Below, piece after piece: positions 46,901 to 59,495 of a stretch of DNA of 64,000 nucleotides. The stretch's first letter is position 1, and each line of letters begins with the position of its first letter. Origin of the DNA: Scolanthus callimorphus (taxonomy: Eukaryota; Cnidaria; Anthozoa; Actiniaria; Edwardsiidae); NCBI GenBank assembly GCA_033964015.1, contig CM066919.1, positions 24,623,204-24,687,203 of the forward strand, written 5' to 3'. The notes beneath the pieces are model-generated. The model did no database searches. It was given only the letters and a program-made list of their open reading frames with translations, and was not told the origin of the DNA. The position numbers and the translations under genes were made by a program.

Positions 46901-47831
46901 TGAGATTGCACTTATTTTTAATCACGCAAGCCACTAAACTTTTTTAAGGTCAATAGATTTGTCATTTGGCACTGAGAGAGTGGTTAAGACTAGAACAGGG
47001 AGGTTTAGGGGATTTATTATTCTTTTTATAATAGCCTATTTTTTATTTGCTACTATCGTTACTGTTGTAGCAATTCTAGGTTCACGTAGATTACAGCATA
47101 TTTCATAAAGTCTTATTTTTGCGTTCATTACATGTCATTAATTTTTATTGGAAAGTCGCCCGTGACATAGACACTGCCTCATGTTTTAGGAGGAGGAGAA
47201 CATCAGAGGCTTTTCCTTGGTATTTCGCTCCGGTTTTGTTGCTGCCTTTGCGGATTGGTTGTCGCACGTTAACCAAGGTGGCTCATGGCTAATTCACCAA
47301 AAACACAGCCTAAAAGTAAATCGCCTTATTTGCTTAGAATACGGCAAAATGTCTGATTTTCTTTGTGTAAACGTGAAAGTTTTAGAATTGGACGGCTCCG
47401 AACGTGAGGGATCTGTGGTTTGAACAGGGAATTGTTATCCTCTCACAACGCGCTGGTTTGAAACAGATTGGTCTTCTTTCGTGGCGCCAAAAATTCACGA
47501 GTTCTTAGCCAATTAAAACACGAGTAGAAAACAAACGATCCGGGGTTCCGTGGCATTACGAAATGCCAGGTTTTATCGTTATTTACAGTTGATAATGATA
47601 TACTGATACTGATAATGTCAATGTAGAGTAGCGCCCGACCTGATATCACGGAAGCACAACGGACCTGTTCCTTAGAAAACCTGTTTCACACCCTTTCGCC
47701 GCTGGCTGAAAAAAAGGTCAGGAGCCGGTTCCTAGAAAGTGGGATAACGCTTACCTAGGGATAAATTAGATTCTCATCCAATCAAATGGCCAGAATAGCC
47801 ACAGTTATATTAATCCTGGGTTTGTGTTTAA
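43998..47831. other. Intergenic sequence, no gene recognised
   Basis: AT-rich, with short open frames up to 102 codons and no recognisable motifs. Confidence 0.45.
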
Positions 47832-48058
47832 GAGCCTGTGTCAGCCGCCATTTTGACAGCATAGCAACATACAGAGTCAAGAAAAGCATCCATTTCCATC
47901 GGCTGATTTAGAGAATAAAGAGCAGCATTCTCGATTAATTTTGGTAAATCGAATCTGAAACTTTGTTTTTATAGATGTTGATTTAGGAATTTCTACATGT
48001 AATTCGTCTTCTAATATCGAACGAAAACAACAACAAAGGAGTGGCTGACACGGGCTCT
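47832..48058. mobile_element. TTAA-flanked MITE, GAGCCYGTGTCAGCC family
   Basis: Left terminus GAGCCTGTGTCAGCC; right terminus, read inward, AGAGCCCGTGTCAGCC. TTAA lies outside both ends (47828-47831, 48059-48062). 227 bp, non-coding. Confidence 0.7.
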
Positions 48059-48421
48059 TTAACTGACTTTTTTTGTATTTCAAATCAGTTGGATGAGACA
48101 GTTAATGTAAGATGTTGTATCGTATTTGGGTTGTTTTTGTTTTGCACTCTAATTTGGAGATCGACGTGTCCTTCTCATGTGCAAACTCGCACGCTTACCT
48201 ATAATCGTGACAAACTGCACAATATCCTTGCAAATAAATTAATCATATTATCTAAATTGGTTGACAAAAAGGAAATAAACCACGTCAACCGGTTTTGTTT
48301 ATCATTGTTTTAAAAAATACAAACAAGACCAACAAACGTAATTATTTTTTATCTTTGAATCATGCCAATTTCTTCTTCCTCCCTTTGCCTTCACATACCG
48401 CGGGAAGCCTTTGCCGCATTC

Positions 48422-49000
48422 AAAAGTTTTTGCTCTGTTTACACTGTGTAAACTTGTGCTGTACTGTGAGATGTTTATTCCATTTTTCACAAAACGGAGG
48501 ACAGAAAGCGGAACAACTAGTAGTTAAAACGTGAGTTGGTTCCCTTAATCCGTTCCCCTGAGAGCTTGGTAACAAAACATGTACGCTGGAAATCCCGTTC
48601 AAAGTCAGTTTCATTCATAAAAGTTTTTGCTGTGTTTACCCCCTCCACTTTTTACGAAACGGAGAACAGGAAAGCGGAAGAACTGGGATGATTTGGGTTT
48701 CTTAGTCCGTTCCCTTGAGAGTTTAGTTACAAAACAGCTACGCGGGAAATAGCGCGCACAGGCAAATTCGTTCAAAGGTTTTTGCTGTGTTTACCCTATA
48801 AGCGTATGCTGCATCGTGTTTTCAAGCTGTTCTTCTAATTTTTACAAAACGGAGACAGGAAAACGGAAGAACTAGGATATGGAGCACGAGCTTGCTTCCC
48901 TTATTCCATTCCCTTTAGAGTTTCATAACAAAAACAGCTACACGGGAAATCGCGCTCACAGTCGGTTTCATTCAAAAGTTTGTGCCTCTTTTTGAATGGC
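48422..49000. repeat. Tandem repeat, about 155-200 bp units, three and a part copies
   Basis: AAAGTTTTTGCTSTGTTTAC marks the unit starts (48422, 48618, 48773; partial at 48974). Each carries ACAAAACGGAG-ACAG-AA-CGGAA-AACT, a TCCGTTCCC-TGAGAG block and ACAAAAC-GCTACGCGGGAAAT. Confidence 0.85.
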
Positions 49001-50505
49001 TGCTGTAAATTTTACATGCTTCTGGGACTCGTGCTGCTCTTGGACTTTTTTTAGAACTAAGGATAACAAAGGAAAGACCTAGAAGAATGTCCCACGTATC
49101 GTTGAATATTGATATGAAAAAATATCTTTGTATCCACATTTGTGTTTTCTTTGCGTGTTAACATTTATCGTGCTGTTCTTTTCTTCAGACTTCATGCAGA
49201 AGAAAAGAAGAAACCACAATGCAGCGCATTCCGGCCGGGTGCCCCTTTGGCTTGATATGACTATTAGTATTTCCATTTTTATTAAAAGTACACAATAGTG
49301 TATTTTCTTCCTTAGAATTCGAAGTAGAACTTTCTTAAGATTAATTTATTCACTGAAAAATAACTCTGGGTTCCCGGTGTTATCTTAGTTAAACGCCAAA
49401 TACATTTTCATCTCCATTCTTTATTGCTAAAGTAAACAAAACTTTATTTCCCTTCTTTATAAAAGGCCTTCAGTTCCTTTTTATATTATTGTTCAAGAGG
49501 TTGACGTGAAGAAAACAAACTTCGCCTTGATATCCTAAGCACTGTGTATCCATAACTTAAACGTTGTTCACTCTTCTATATAGGATTATCAACCGATCCA
49601 ATTATCAATCTCAGTAAACCTTGACTGTGAGTTGCAATTTTTACATTGCGATGCATAACTAATTCGCTCCTCATTCAATAATCTTTGACAGGATAACAGC
49701 AGGCTTGTTCAATCGTTCCTGTGAAGCTAGCTTTTTATGCTTTTTCTCAGGGAAATCAAGTGCAAGAATCTAAAGTCTCCGAGAAAGACGTTTAAGAAGA
49801 ACAAGAGGGACGACTAATGTAGTATTGGTAAGTCATAATTTTACAAAACTTTGGTATCTTCTTGTTTGAATCAACGATGCCACACTGAGAAGTTTCAAAA
49901 TGCCTTCATGCTGATTTAGGCGGAGAAGCAAGCTTTCTTATTTTTTAATGCACTTCTTTTTATATGTTCGTTAGATGCATGTGTAGGACCCTATACTCCT
50001 ATACGCCTGTGGCGACTTAATTTGGTATCTTGGCGACGAAATCTTTTAGAGCCAGTCAGCAGTTGCTTCCTTCTCAAAATCATCCAAGATTTAGGATGAT
50101 CTGATATTTAAACTATATTTTTAAACAACTCCACTGTAAGCTGCTCTACCATTTTGGCCTACTGATATTATAGTGACATGATGATTACTTTTTGGAATGT
50201 ATATTTTTTAAGTGACACCAATATGACAAAAGCTTTGCTGAATAGAAGTTTCCACCACTTTATAAATGCTTATGACCCACATATGAATTAAGTCGCATAT
50301 TTCTTCAGTTCTAAATAATAATTGATGTTGCCAATAAAAACGCTCTGAAAATTTAAAAGTTTCATAAACGATGATGAAAATTTGAGATTATTTCGATTAA
50401 GGTTTGCAAGATATTCGTGGATGCGTATGTTTTTTTGTGCCACGTGCCAGCTGAAGGAGTAATCGGAAAATTCGATAAAAATAAGGATTTCTTTCTGATT
50501 GAATG
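49001..50505. other. Intergenic sequence, no gene recognised
   Basis: Contains only the exon-like segment listed separately at 49751-49827. Confidence 0.45.
49751..49827 (+). other. Exon-like segment, possible terminal coding exon (candidate)
   Basis: The acceptor GCTTTTTCTCAG and donor TTG|GTAAGT bound 77 nt. One frame reads EIKCKNLKSPRKTFKKNKRDD then TAA, a basic tail such as some proteins end with. The donor would then be in the 3'UTR. No upstream exon could be linked. Confidence 0.22.
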
Positions 50506-50949
50506 CATTCTCGAACCAAGGTCTCCCCGGCGCGTCACCTCACGGGGTAGGCTATGGCAGCCACTGATGTATGCGCGAGATTTGATATAAAACCGTCTAG
50601 AAAACGAACTTTCTGCGCATGCTCCTTCAAAATCAGTCATTCAACATTCTCGAACCCAGAGCTCCCCGGCTCGTCAACTCGCGGGGGAGGCTCTGGGGAC
50701 ATCCATTTGAGGGCCTTCGCTGATTGACTGATTTTGAACATTGGGGCATGCGTAGAAAGTTGTTTCTCTCAATGGCTTTGTATCAAAACTGGCGCATGCG
50801 TCAATGGCTGTCGCCAGAGTCTCCCCCGCGAGGTGACGAGCCGGGGAGCTCTGAGTTCGAGAATGGTCATTCAGCGACGTCCTTAAAATTACTGCTACCA
50901 CAGCCTACCCCGCGAGTTGACGAGCTGGGAAGCTCTGGGTACGAGAATG
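50506..50949. repeat. Nested inverted repeats of a 50-bp GC-rich module
   Basis: A module starting CATTCTCGAACCMAGAGCTC and containing CCCCGGCTCGTCAACTCGCG occurs forward at 50506-50560 and 50645-50700, and reverse-complemented at 50813-50865 and 50901-50949. The outer and inner pairs are nested. A second inverted pair (ATGACTGATTTTGAA / TTCAAAATCAGTCAT, about 50600-50645 and 50725-50765) lies between them. Confidence 0.85.
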
Positions 50950-53900
50950 GATTTACAGCCATTCACAGTTACACGCGGTCAAAGTTTCCATGGCAACGCA
51001 CGTGCTTTCGCCGGCCTGTCGCGCTCAGACAACACAGAAAAACGAGTTTTCGCTAGTGCAAGCTTTTTTCCTGGAGACCTCGTGTAACTGAGAATGGCTG
51101 TAATGATTAGAAATAGAACGATCAATGACATTTAACATTTCAAATCATGGCTCAACACAGTCTCTTCTTGAATCACGTCCAGTGATGCTGTTTGAAAGTA
51201 GTATAGAGTGTTCAAGATCACCTTTTGTTTTCTTTTGGAATGGATAATATCTAACAATTTATATATCACTAATTTATTATAATCTTGTTGAGAAGAACAG
51301 TTTTCAAAGCTTGAAGTTACATCAAAATATGTTTAAAAATCATCCGTCTTGCCGATAAACTTACTTACTTTGTTTATTAGGCTAATATCAAGTGATATGA
51401 CATGCAATATTAGTGCTGTATTGGTTATGATAACGGGCTATGATTTTGCTGTCATACCCACACATGCTTTTTTTGAAATTTAAAACACATCAAAGCGATG
51501 GACTTGTTTGTTTCTTTCATGAGACCTCTATTGTAGGTGTCGATAAAAACGATGTCGATAAAAACGTCGATAAAAACGAAAAATGTTGATTATTTAGGCA
51601 TTACACAAAATGTAGTAATTACAAAATCGTCCACTTCTAATTCAGATGAGCTTAGTTTGATGTTCTGGTCTTGCCGCTGTAAGGAGAAATAGTATTCGAA
51701 AAGCAGGATCATTTAATTTTTCGAGTCCTTTTCGAGTAAGTCATACTCAATTTCGTTAAAATAGCAAAACTTCCTGCATAAATACGGCAATCAAAAATTC
51801 ATGTTTTTCATTATAAATACGTGAAACGATGTTCATATAAACTGTTGAACGCTTTGGCATACGTCTGACATGTTTAAAGTTCCGGAAAATGCCACTCCTA
51901 AAAAACATCATATGAAGCCCTCAGCACTCCACATAGTTTTTTAAGTTGAAATTCGCCAAAATCTACCCCGAATTGGCGAAAACCTACCCCGTCTCAAATC
52001 CACTTCGAAACGTCGAAAATTAACATCTTTTTAGCTAAGCGAATCTTAATCCCTAAAAGCACAACAAGCATCTTTAAATGTAGTTCCATTCGCCGTTGTT
52101 TGCTATTTGTGAAAGGTTTTGACGTGGCATCCGCCATCTTGGATTTGGCGAATTTCACTAGGCGTTCGGGGAGAGGGTCTCCTGTGACGTCACGTCACAC
52201 ATGTCTTATCAACCACAGGAAGCCCATCCAGAACGCCAGGGGACTAGGCTGGGAAATTGTCAAAAACAAGCTGTGATAGACAACTGGAAAAGTGCAATAT
52301 TATTGCACTTACTTGAAGAGCATCAAAATTAATAACTTTTAAGAAAAACAGAACAACAGAAAAGCTGGCAGTATAATTGCCTGTATGGTCAACTTTAAAC
52401 AAACATCTTGAAAACGCGTTATCACAATTCAGAACACTTCAGAAAAACGCGCCATTAAAAATATATTAATCTTCGAGCAGTCAAAACCACAGGAGAGATA
52501 ATAATTCGCTTCCGTTTTTTTATAAGAAATGGTAGTCCAAGAAGGAAAAGATAAACTAATTTAGTCTTTACATTGAGTGGAAAGGAAGATATAGAGGAGA
52601 TAAGAAATAACAAAAGAGATTTCAAGAGCTTTTTGTATTTCACTCTAAGTGCAGTTACAAGGTCATTGTGGAGCAAAAACACGTTTGTCCAGAAAACATT
52701 TAAGGAAAATAGAACAAGTGAACCGTTTGTCCTGGCATTGTACATTAAATACTATAATTTCAGTGTTTGCTCATTTTGTATCGTTTTACATAAGAAAAAC
52801 TATTTTATAGCAATTGTTAACAATATATCTCCTGTTCATTTTGCCTTTACATTTTTGAATGTCAGAACTTCTACTATTTATTTTTGGAAAATAATTATTT
52901 GAAAAATTCATTATGGCAATATATAGACAATCTATGTCCATTTAATGATGTATCACAGGAAAAAATAAAATCCGTATTTAATCTCTTGTCTAAAAAGAAA
53001 AAATCCCAGTCCAGATAAGGTGTTAAATTTCAATTAATATCTTCATCACTCCTGGCGTAATCCCTTTTAATGATGATATTAACTATGGAAAACCTAATCG
53101 CTTCTTGTTTACTTAAGGTTTCTTTCAATTCGTCGAAACAAAATCGAACAGAAACAAAAAAAGGGCCTGGTTGCTGCATATACATCGTATATAAATCGTA
53201 ACAGAAAGAAAAGCGAAGACACAGTGTCTCTACATCTATGGTTATCCAGTTTTACTTCATTAAGCCGTTCCAAGTTGATTAATACATGTAGGATATTCAC
53301 ATCTTCAGTAGAATTAAACTTCCTCCAGCGCAAACAATAAACAGCTAATATGTGCTCGAGCTCACCTGGAAGGCTTTCTCGATTCCCGCAATCCGATCTC
53401 AATATTAAGCTTATCTAAACAATAAACGGCTTTAAGGATTTGAATTTTACATACAGCACCTCCCTGATGTATTTGCTTTTATCTGAAGAGCTGTGCTGAA
53501 AGGGCACCCGGTTATGATCTTGAAAATCGTTGATATAATATAAAAAACACAAAATGGTGTTTGTAAGACCACCAGCTACAAAAAGAGCCCGCTTTGCGAT
53601 ACAGATATAGATACGGATACGAACATATTTATTGTCTTCTTTTTTATCATTTGAAGAATATTAGTAGCCCCTTTATATGAGGTTAAACATAGATTTAGTA
53701 GCGCAAAGACTGAGGAATTATAGACCAAAAGTATGACGATCTATTTTACAGATAGTTTTTTCTTTATCTTTGCCGTGTCGAAAGTGGGAACTCTTTAGTG
53801 AGGGATTTAACCTCGGAAATTCTTGGAATTCATATTTTTTTCTTTTATTTTAAGTGCCTAGTTTTCGCAAAGATGAGATTTGGAAGGAGACGTTTTGGAG

Positions 53901-54779
53901 AATTAAATTTTGATGATTTTAGCAGATAAGGTGGATTGCTTATGATAGGTAAGACGTCACTGTCAACCTAACGCCGATTTGGATGGCGATTTTCTTATAA
54001 ATTCATAATTCGTTTCGGTCCGTTGTAAATTATCATTTTAAAGATTTACGTGTAAAATGGACCCATTAAGACAAGGTACTGTAATTTGCACGCTTATTTC
54101 ACAGATATTTTTTTTAAATTGCTTTATAATGCTAGAAATGGAGCTTTTCTAACGATTGAGTACACCTTACGCACTTGGCTGGAAGCTCGACTTGCGTCAA
54201 ATGCTTTGTCAACAGGGGCAGGAATTTCCGATTTTCCTTGAAAGCTGTCGGATTGTTGAGGCCCTCACCGTTCTGTAATAATTATTATAGACAATGTTAG
54301 CTCCCTGTGAAAATTGCAAACGTTTCGCCAAACAGCCATTCGCAAATTTGTTGAGCCTTTGAAGTCTCCTCTTACAGAGAACAAAGAAATACTTAATCAG
54401 AGTGCAAGAGGTTTTATTATTCTGAAAATGGGAACGGGCAGGTGTGAACTATTACGACCGCTAAAAAGGCACCTTAACCCCATTTGGAGGTTCGATACAA
54501 CATTGAAAGCTTATTGGAAAATGGAAAGCAATAATCCCTCTTCTTTTGTGGCCTTTTTAGGCTCGCTTAACTTTCGTATGTAAATAACGGTGCTTTTACT
54601 TCAGAACGAATCCGTTAAATCAACAAGAAATACTTCCTTTTTCCAGTTTAATTTAGTCGAATTTATTATTGAATGAAAACGAAAGTTATTTTTGAAAACT
54701 CGCCTTGAGGTGTTGGACTTACATCCTAGAATGACGTCCAAAGTATTTTTTGTCTGACTTGTTTCTTCGCGTACCGGTT
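50950..54779. other. Intergenic sequence, no gene recognised
   Basis: Contains a three-unit GTCGATAAAAAC repeat (about 51538-51578) and a full palindromic CRE, TGACGTCA (52185-52192), next to CCGCCATCTTGGAT at about 52130, a possible promoter. No open frame with recognisable homology. Confidence 0.45.
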
Positions 54780-55061
54780 TTTTTCCCGCCATTTTGACAA
54801 AGTCGCTGCGCGGCGCGGCGGGCTTTGTGGCTGATCTGACAGTCAGGTATTGTTCTCTTCCGAACTGATATCTCATTGGATGATTCGAGGCTAAGCAGAC
54901 AAAGAGGAAATATGCCACACTCCGAAGCAAATGCCATCAACTGATAACAGCACTCTGTTCAAATCGACAAACGTTTTCCCAACGGAGAATTGTGTTGCAA
55001 TATCTTCATTAGCGTTTATTCAACTAAAAGCCTTCCGTGCGAGTGTGGTGTTGCATTTACA
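54780..55061 (+). promoter_or_regulatory. Possible CpG-rich promoter and 5' untranslated exon (candidate)
   Basis: CCCGCCATTTTGAC (YY1-like) and GCTGCGCGGCGCGGCGGGC form the only strongly GC-rich spot in the neighbourhood. About 220 bp on, TTTACAG|GTAAGAA is a strong donor. This resembles a TATA-less promoter with a leader exon, but no coding exon could be tied to it. Confidence 0.25.
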
Positions 55062-56055
55062 GGTAAGAAATGGTCCAACAAATCCCTACCTCCTCTGAAT
55101 TGTTGTCCTTTTTCTTAGAAATCAATATTTAATTCAACGCTAAGACTCAAGCTTATGACAAAATATGCCTCCTTCGAGATGTGGGCTCTAGAACGGTATT
55201 ATTGAAACGGCAACATAATATTTTTGAAGGCCATGGGTGATTTGCTTTCTGGGTGCGAAAGATATTTTTTCTCTAAATTAAAACCCATCGCCGATCTCCT
55301 GATTAAGTGTTTTTGTCAAAATTATTACGTTCTTATTTCCGTGTTCATCGCGAAATGAACCCGAGGAAAAATAAATGACTACTTTGAACTGAATAGAATG
55401 ATTAGTATCAAGCCATTTCATGCCGTTTCTAGGGCTTAAATATGGCTAGTTATGAAATATTAACCGAATCACAGGCATCTTTCCCTTATTTTGTTTTCCA
55501 CTTTTAACAAATCCAATAATTCTATAGTTAAAACTTCCCTATTCGCTACTAAGTTAACTTGTGATATTGAACTCCAAAACCCAAGATAGCGACTTACTCA
55601 GGCTAGCTTTATGTTAGTGTCTTGCGTATATATTTGACGTTGCTATAGCGGTTCTACAAGTAATCAGAGCACAGGATTTCAAGCAAAGCTTTACTTTATT
55701 ACCTATGACATGTTGATCGATTCATTGTTTGACGAAATGACAAGAAAGGGAAACGCAAGAAATAATGAAATTGAATGGATGTTTGGAAAAAAATGGAGCC
55801 TCGCTGACAGGCTTCAAATTGATACCTTCTCTGCAGCAAAACAATAAAGCTCAAAAGTCTTTTTCCTTAGCAATCGAGTGGAGAAGACGTTGTCATTTTG
55901 ATCAAAGTGGCCGCGGCGGTAACTACGTCACTTGTTTAGTGAACACCTTTAACAATCGTGCTATCGACGTACAGGAACACTTGAGGGTATAGATTGGAGT
56001 CAAGACGCGATAAGGTGATCTGACCGCGCAGTGCGCGACAACTTTTCTTAGAGTG
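55062..56055. other. Intergenic sequence, no gene recognised
   Basis: No supported feature. Confidence 0.45.
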
Positions 56056-56910
56056 AAGTGCGTTTGCATGGACCACGTGGCTGCAGAAAAAGCTTGGCTT
56101 TTGAAACGAAAGATTCATCACCAATTTTCACAGTTAAAAAAATATATATTAAACTGAAAGGATCGCAAATTACGCACAGCGGGAACTTTCTTGGGGAACA
56201 AGTGCGTTTGCATCGACCCGGTCATACTTCGGAAAGCTTGGATGTGGAAACGAAGTCATCACCAATTTTCACAGTTAAAAAATATGTACATTATATTAAA
56301 CCGAAAGGATCGCAAATAACGCATATCGGGGACGTTTTAAAGCGACAAGAGTAGTAGAATGAGATACATGTGGCTACGAAAACCTTTTTCGGAAACGAGT
56401 GTTTCGTCAGTGAACTGATCGACAGTTTTCTCGATGTTAAATGTATTTAATAGACAGAAAGTTTCGAATACTACTGCATATAGCAGGCCTACTTCGGCAG
56501 AGATCACATTTGTAGGAACCTTAGATTCGGAAACGAGTGATTCGTCAGTGAATTTGATCGACAGTTTCAAGATTTTTTTATTGACCAGAACGCCTGACAT
56601 TAGGTATTCTTGGTCGGCGTCAGCTCGATAGACCGAGTGGTATAAGAGAAGGCTTATGTGTTCGGAAATGATTGCTTCCCACAATATTGGCGACAATTTT
56701 GGCATATTTTCGGAAAGTCGATGTCTTGCAGCAAATGAGTAGCAAAAGAAATGCTTCACCCAAAAATGCTTCACCCGACATGAAATTTTGGCATATTTTT
56801 GGAACAAAACTTCAAACAATTTAAGGCGTTGGTAAGTTCCCACGCACGGCGTAAAGTTTTTTGTCGAAAGGCGATGTATAGCAGCAAATGTGTGACAAGA
56901 AAAGACTTCG
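56056..56910. repeat. Degenerate tandem repeat, about 144-150 bp period
   Basis: AAGTGCGTTTGCATSGACC recurs at 56056 and 56200, with ATCACCAATTTTCACAGTTAAA and CGAAAGGATCGCAAAT in both units. Later units are more diverged (CGGAAACGAGTGWTTCGTCAGTGAA at about 56390 and 56526; GCGATGTMTWGCAGCAAATG-type blocks at about 56720 and 56871). A 233-codon minus-strand frame (56337-57038) runs through them and repeats FTDESLVSE / FTDETLVSE and FAARHRLS / FAAIHRLS accordingly. Confidence 0.75.
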
Positions 56911-57038
56911 ACCACTTTGAAAGCGGCCCCGCGATTCACCGTCGCCTTACTCGCAAGTGTTACGAAGTGATATGTTTTCTGAAGAACAAAGTTCGTCAGT
57001 AGTACCACGTGACTAGGGACGACTTCGATTTGAACCAA

Positions 57039-59023
57039 TGAATCAATATTTAAATCGCTTTCCTATTGATTTATTTTTAGATCGAGAATGTACAGGATTG
57101 TTCAGCGCAACAATCATGATTGCTATGTCCTGCGCTATACCAGGAAGTATTGATGAAAGACTAATAGTTTTTGTGTTACCCTGAATAGAAAACTTTCTAC
57201 AGAAACAATAATAGAAAACGCTTGTATTTTGTTGCCGACGACCGTAATAAAGTAGAAACGAATTGTGAAACGATATTGAAGGACTAAGTTCATGCTAAGT
57301 TCTCTCGTTTATCAAAAGATGTATTGCTTCGTTTTTTGGGAGATGTGGCATACGCTTGAAATTTCAAATATAATCATACGGTAAGACTGGAATAACAAAA
57401 TGTTTTGTCAGGCACTTTGACACTTTTCAAGGCGTCATACTCGGACATGACCGGATTGCAGGTGAGGGTCGTCGAAAGTATGTCACGTTTATTTGCGAAT
57501 TCCTATTGGTCGAGCGGAGAAGTGACAAGGAAAAAAAACATGCGATTTCTTGCGCTTAGTCCCCTGAAATCATCACTGTTTTCGATCTGTTCCTTACTCT
57601 TGTTGTCATAATTCTGCGAGCCTTGCTCCGCCGACTCATTAAAGTTGTTTTCAAAGCGTTTACGAAACCCGTTTGCAACCCGTTTACTTTTGCAAAATCT
57701 CTGAGTGATGTCTGTGCTTGGTAAGTGTTAGTTGCTTCAGAGTTAGCAGAACTGTAGTAACATTCAACTAAGAAAAAAAAACTTAAAATCATATTTTTTT
57801 CGGGAAAGTGGTCTTTAAAACAGTAGGGAGGGATTGATTTGAGAGTTTTAGGGATGCTCTGCATATACTTTTCTTAAAAATATCGCGAATTGTTTGAAAA
57901 AAAAAAGAAACTCGCTCGTCTGACGACCAAACGCAAGTCGGGATTTAGTGATAGTCTCTTTCACCGTCGCCTCTGTTGTTTCTCTCAGTCAATGCGTTTT
58001 GCCTACGAAGGAGGCAACTCGGGATTGTTTCGTTCATTGTTTTCCTGCTGATTTCTCTTCGCTTCTGGTAGGCTAAGTGTATGTACTTTGCGTTTAGTGA
58101 AATCCGCTCTTCATACACCATCCTTTGACGTAAGTCATGCTTACTTGGTAATACTGAGATACATAATAAATATTATCTTCAGTTTTTTTTTAGAAATATA
58201 AAAAGTGATCATTTAGTTAAATTTCCGTTGATTTTTTTCACCTTGGTGTAAAAACAGCAGGTTTTTTTTTTACCAGCTCGGAAAATAATCCAATTATTAT
58301 ATCGCCGAGACTTTAGCTTTGGGAAATAAAGGTCTCTTGCATGCAAAATAACTAGACTAAAGCCAATATATAATCAGTTAAAACTGTTTTCCGTTTCAAT
58401 AATCTTCTTAGAGTGCTATCTTTACTAAACTACTGATTTTTCCTCCGCAAAATACCTTCTGAGTAGTATTTTTTATCATAATGCCTGCCACATTGCCATT
58501 GTTTTTTTTGAAAAACAACCGTATGATTTCGTATTCGTGTCGTTTGCCTTTATAATGAAAGAACTATAAATTACCTCATGAATACGTTGTCCGTTTACTT
58601 ATATTCTTAGCACAGTCGATGAGCTGTTACTATATTTTCATTTGCTTATCGTATGTTTTCAGGGGTCAATATCTAAGCCATTTTCATTCTGTAATATTTT
58701 TAAAGTAAAAAAGAGCGGTTTTCATTGGGCTGTAAAGCAGTTAAAACTAATAGTCTTTATATAATAGTGTCTGCTAGTCAAATTAAACAAAAGAAAACAA
58801 TTAAATTATTATTCTATTGTGGGTAATGGTGTCTATTTGTTCAGTATCCGTTTCACGGTACGATGGGAACCACAAGGAAATAGAAAGCTTTAGTACCCAT
58901 TTACTGAATTCCTAACGTACAATAACTGTTATTTCCGGCAGTTGTAGACTTTCCTGAATTCAGCGTTAAACTGAATGCTCATTTTAAGGGTTCTTTAAAC
59001 TCAAAATATTATATATACTTATA
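57039..59023. other. Intergenic sequence, no gene recognised
   Basis: No supported feature. A GTAAGT donor-like site at about 57718 has no convincing exon. Confidence 0.45.
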
Positions 59024-59108
59024 ATGTCATGCATAGAGACCACGCAATTCTGGAAAGAAACTTATGGAATATTTTTTCACCTCTTTTTTCTGCAAGCTGC
59101 AATTGTTG
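59024..59108 (+). other. Candidate first coding exon with signal-peptide-like sequence
   Basis: The ATG at 59024 opens 28 codons plus one base before a consensus donor (G|GTAAGT). The peptide ends GIFFHLFFLQAAIV, a plausible signal-peptide core, and the phase 1 junction is the common one after signal peptides in animal secreted and receptor genes. No downstream exon is recognised in the window. The final bases (TTGTTTTACAG|G, ending at 64000) form a good acceptor. Confidence 0.25.
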
Positions 59109-59193
59109 GTAAGTAGTTTACATTTATGTGTGCATACAGTACTTAAAAATGAAGACAAAGACCAAACAGAAGCAGGATTGTGCATACAGTTAA

Positions 59194-59495
59194 AGGGACA
59201 CGGTCACCGAAAACATCAAAATGTCAACTTGATATGGTGAAAAATTTGAGGTCATATCGATGTAGGATTGCAAAGATATTCGAGGATTGTAATTACAGCT
59301 TACATGAGGAAATCTGACTCTTTTGAAATCGGTTTACCTCTTTTTTCAAACATACTAAATTTGCCATCTTAATTCGCTCATATCTCAGCAATCCTTCATC
59401 GTAATCCAATGAAATGTTTCGTACTTCTTTCTATTCTATATTTTTGTATTTTGTGACAATAATTATTTTAGTGTTTTCTAGGTGACCATGTCCCT
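59194..59495. mobile_element. TTAA-flanked MITE, intact AGGGACAYGGTCACC copy
   Basis: The terminal inverted repeats are AGGGACACGGTCACC and, read inward from the right, AGGGACATGGTCACC. They extend imperfectly through GAAAACA-CAAAAT. TTAA is on both sides (59190-59193, 59496-59499). 302 bp, non-coding, piggyBac/Kolobok-like by target site. A diverged copy in reverse orientation lies at 14764-15015. Confidence 0.85.

Noticed and set aside
50724..51056. 110-codon plus-strand frame
   Set aside because: It arises from the inverted GC-rich repeat modules.
56610..56660. tRNA-Leu/Ser-like A box (GACCGAGTGGTATAAG)
   Set aside because: No B box or cloverleaf follows.
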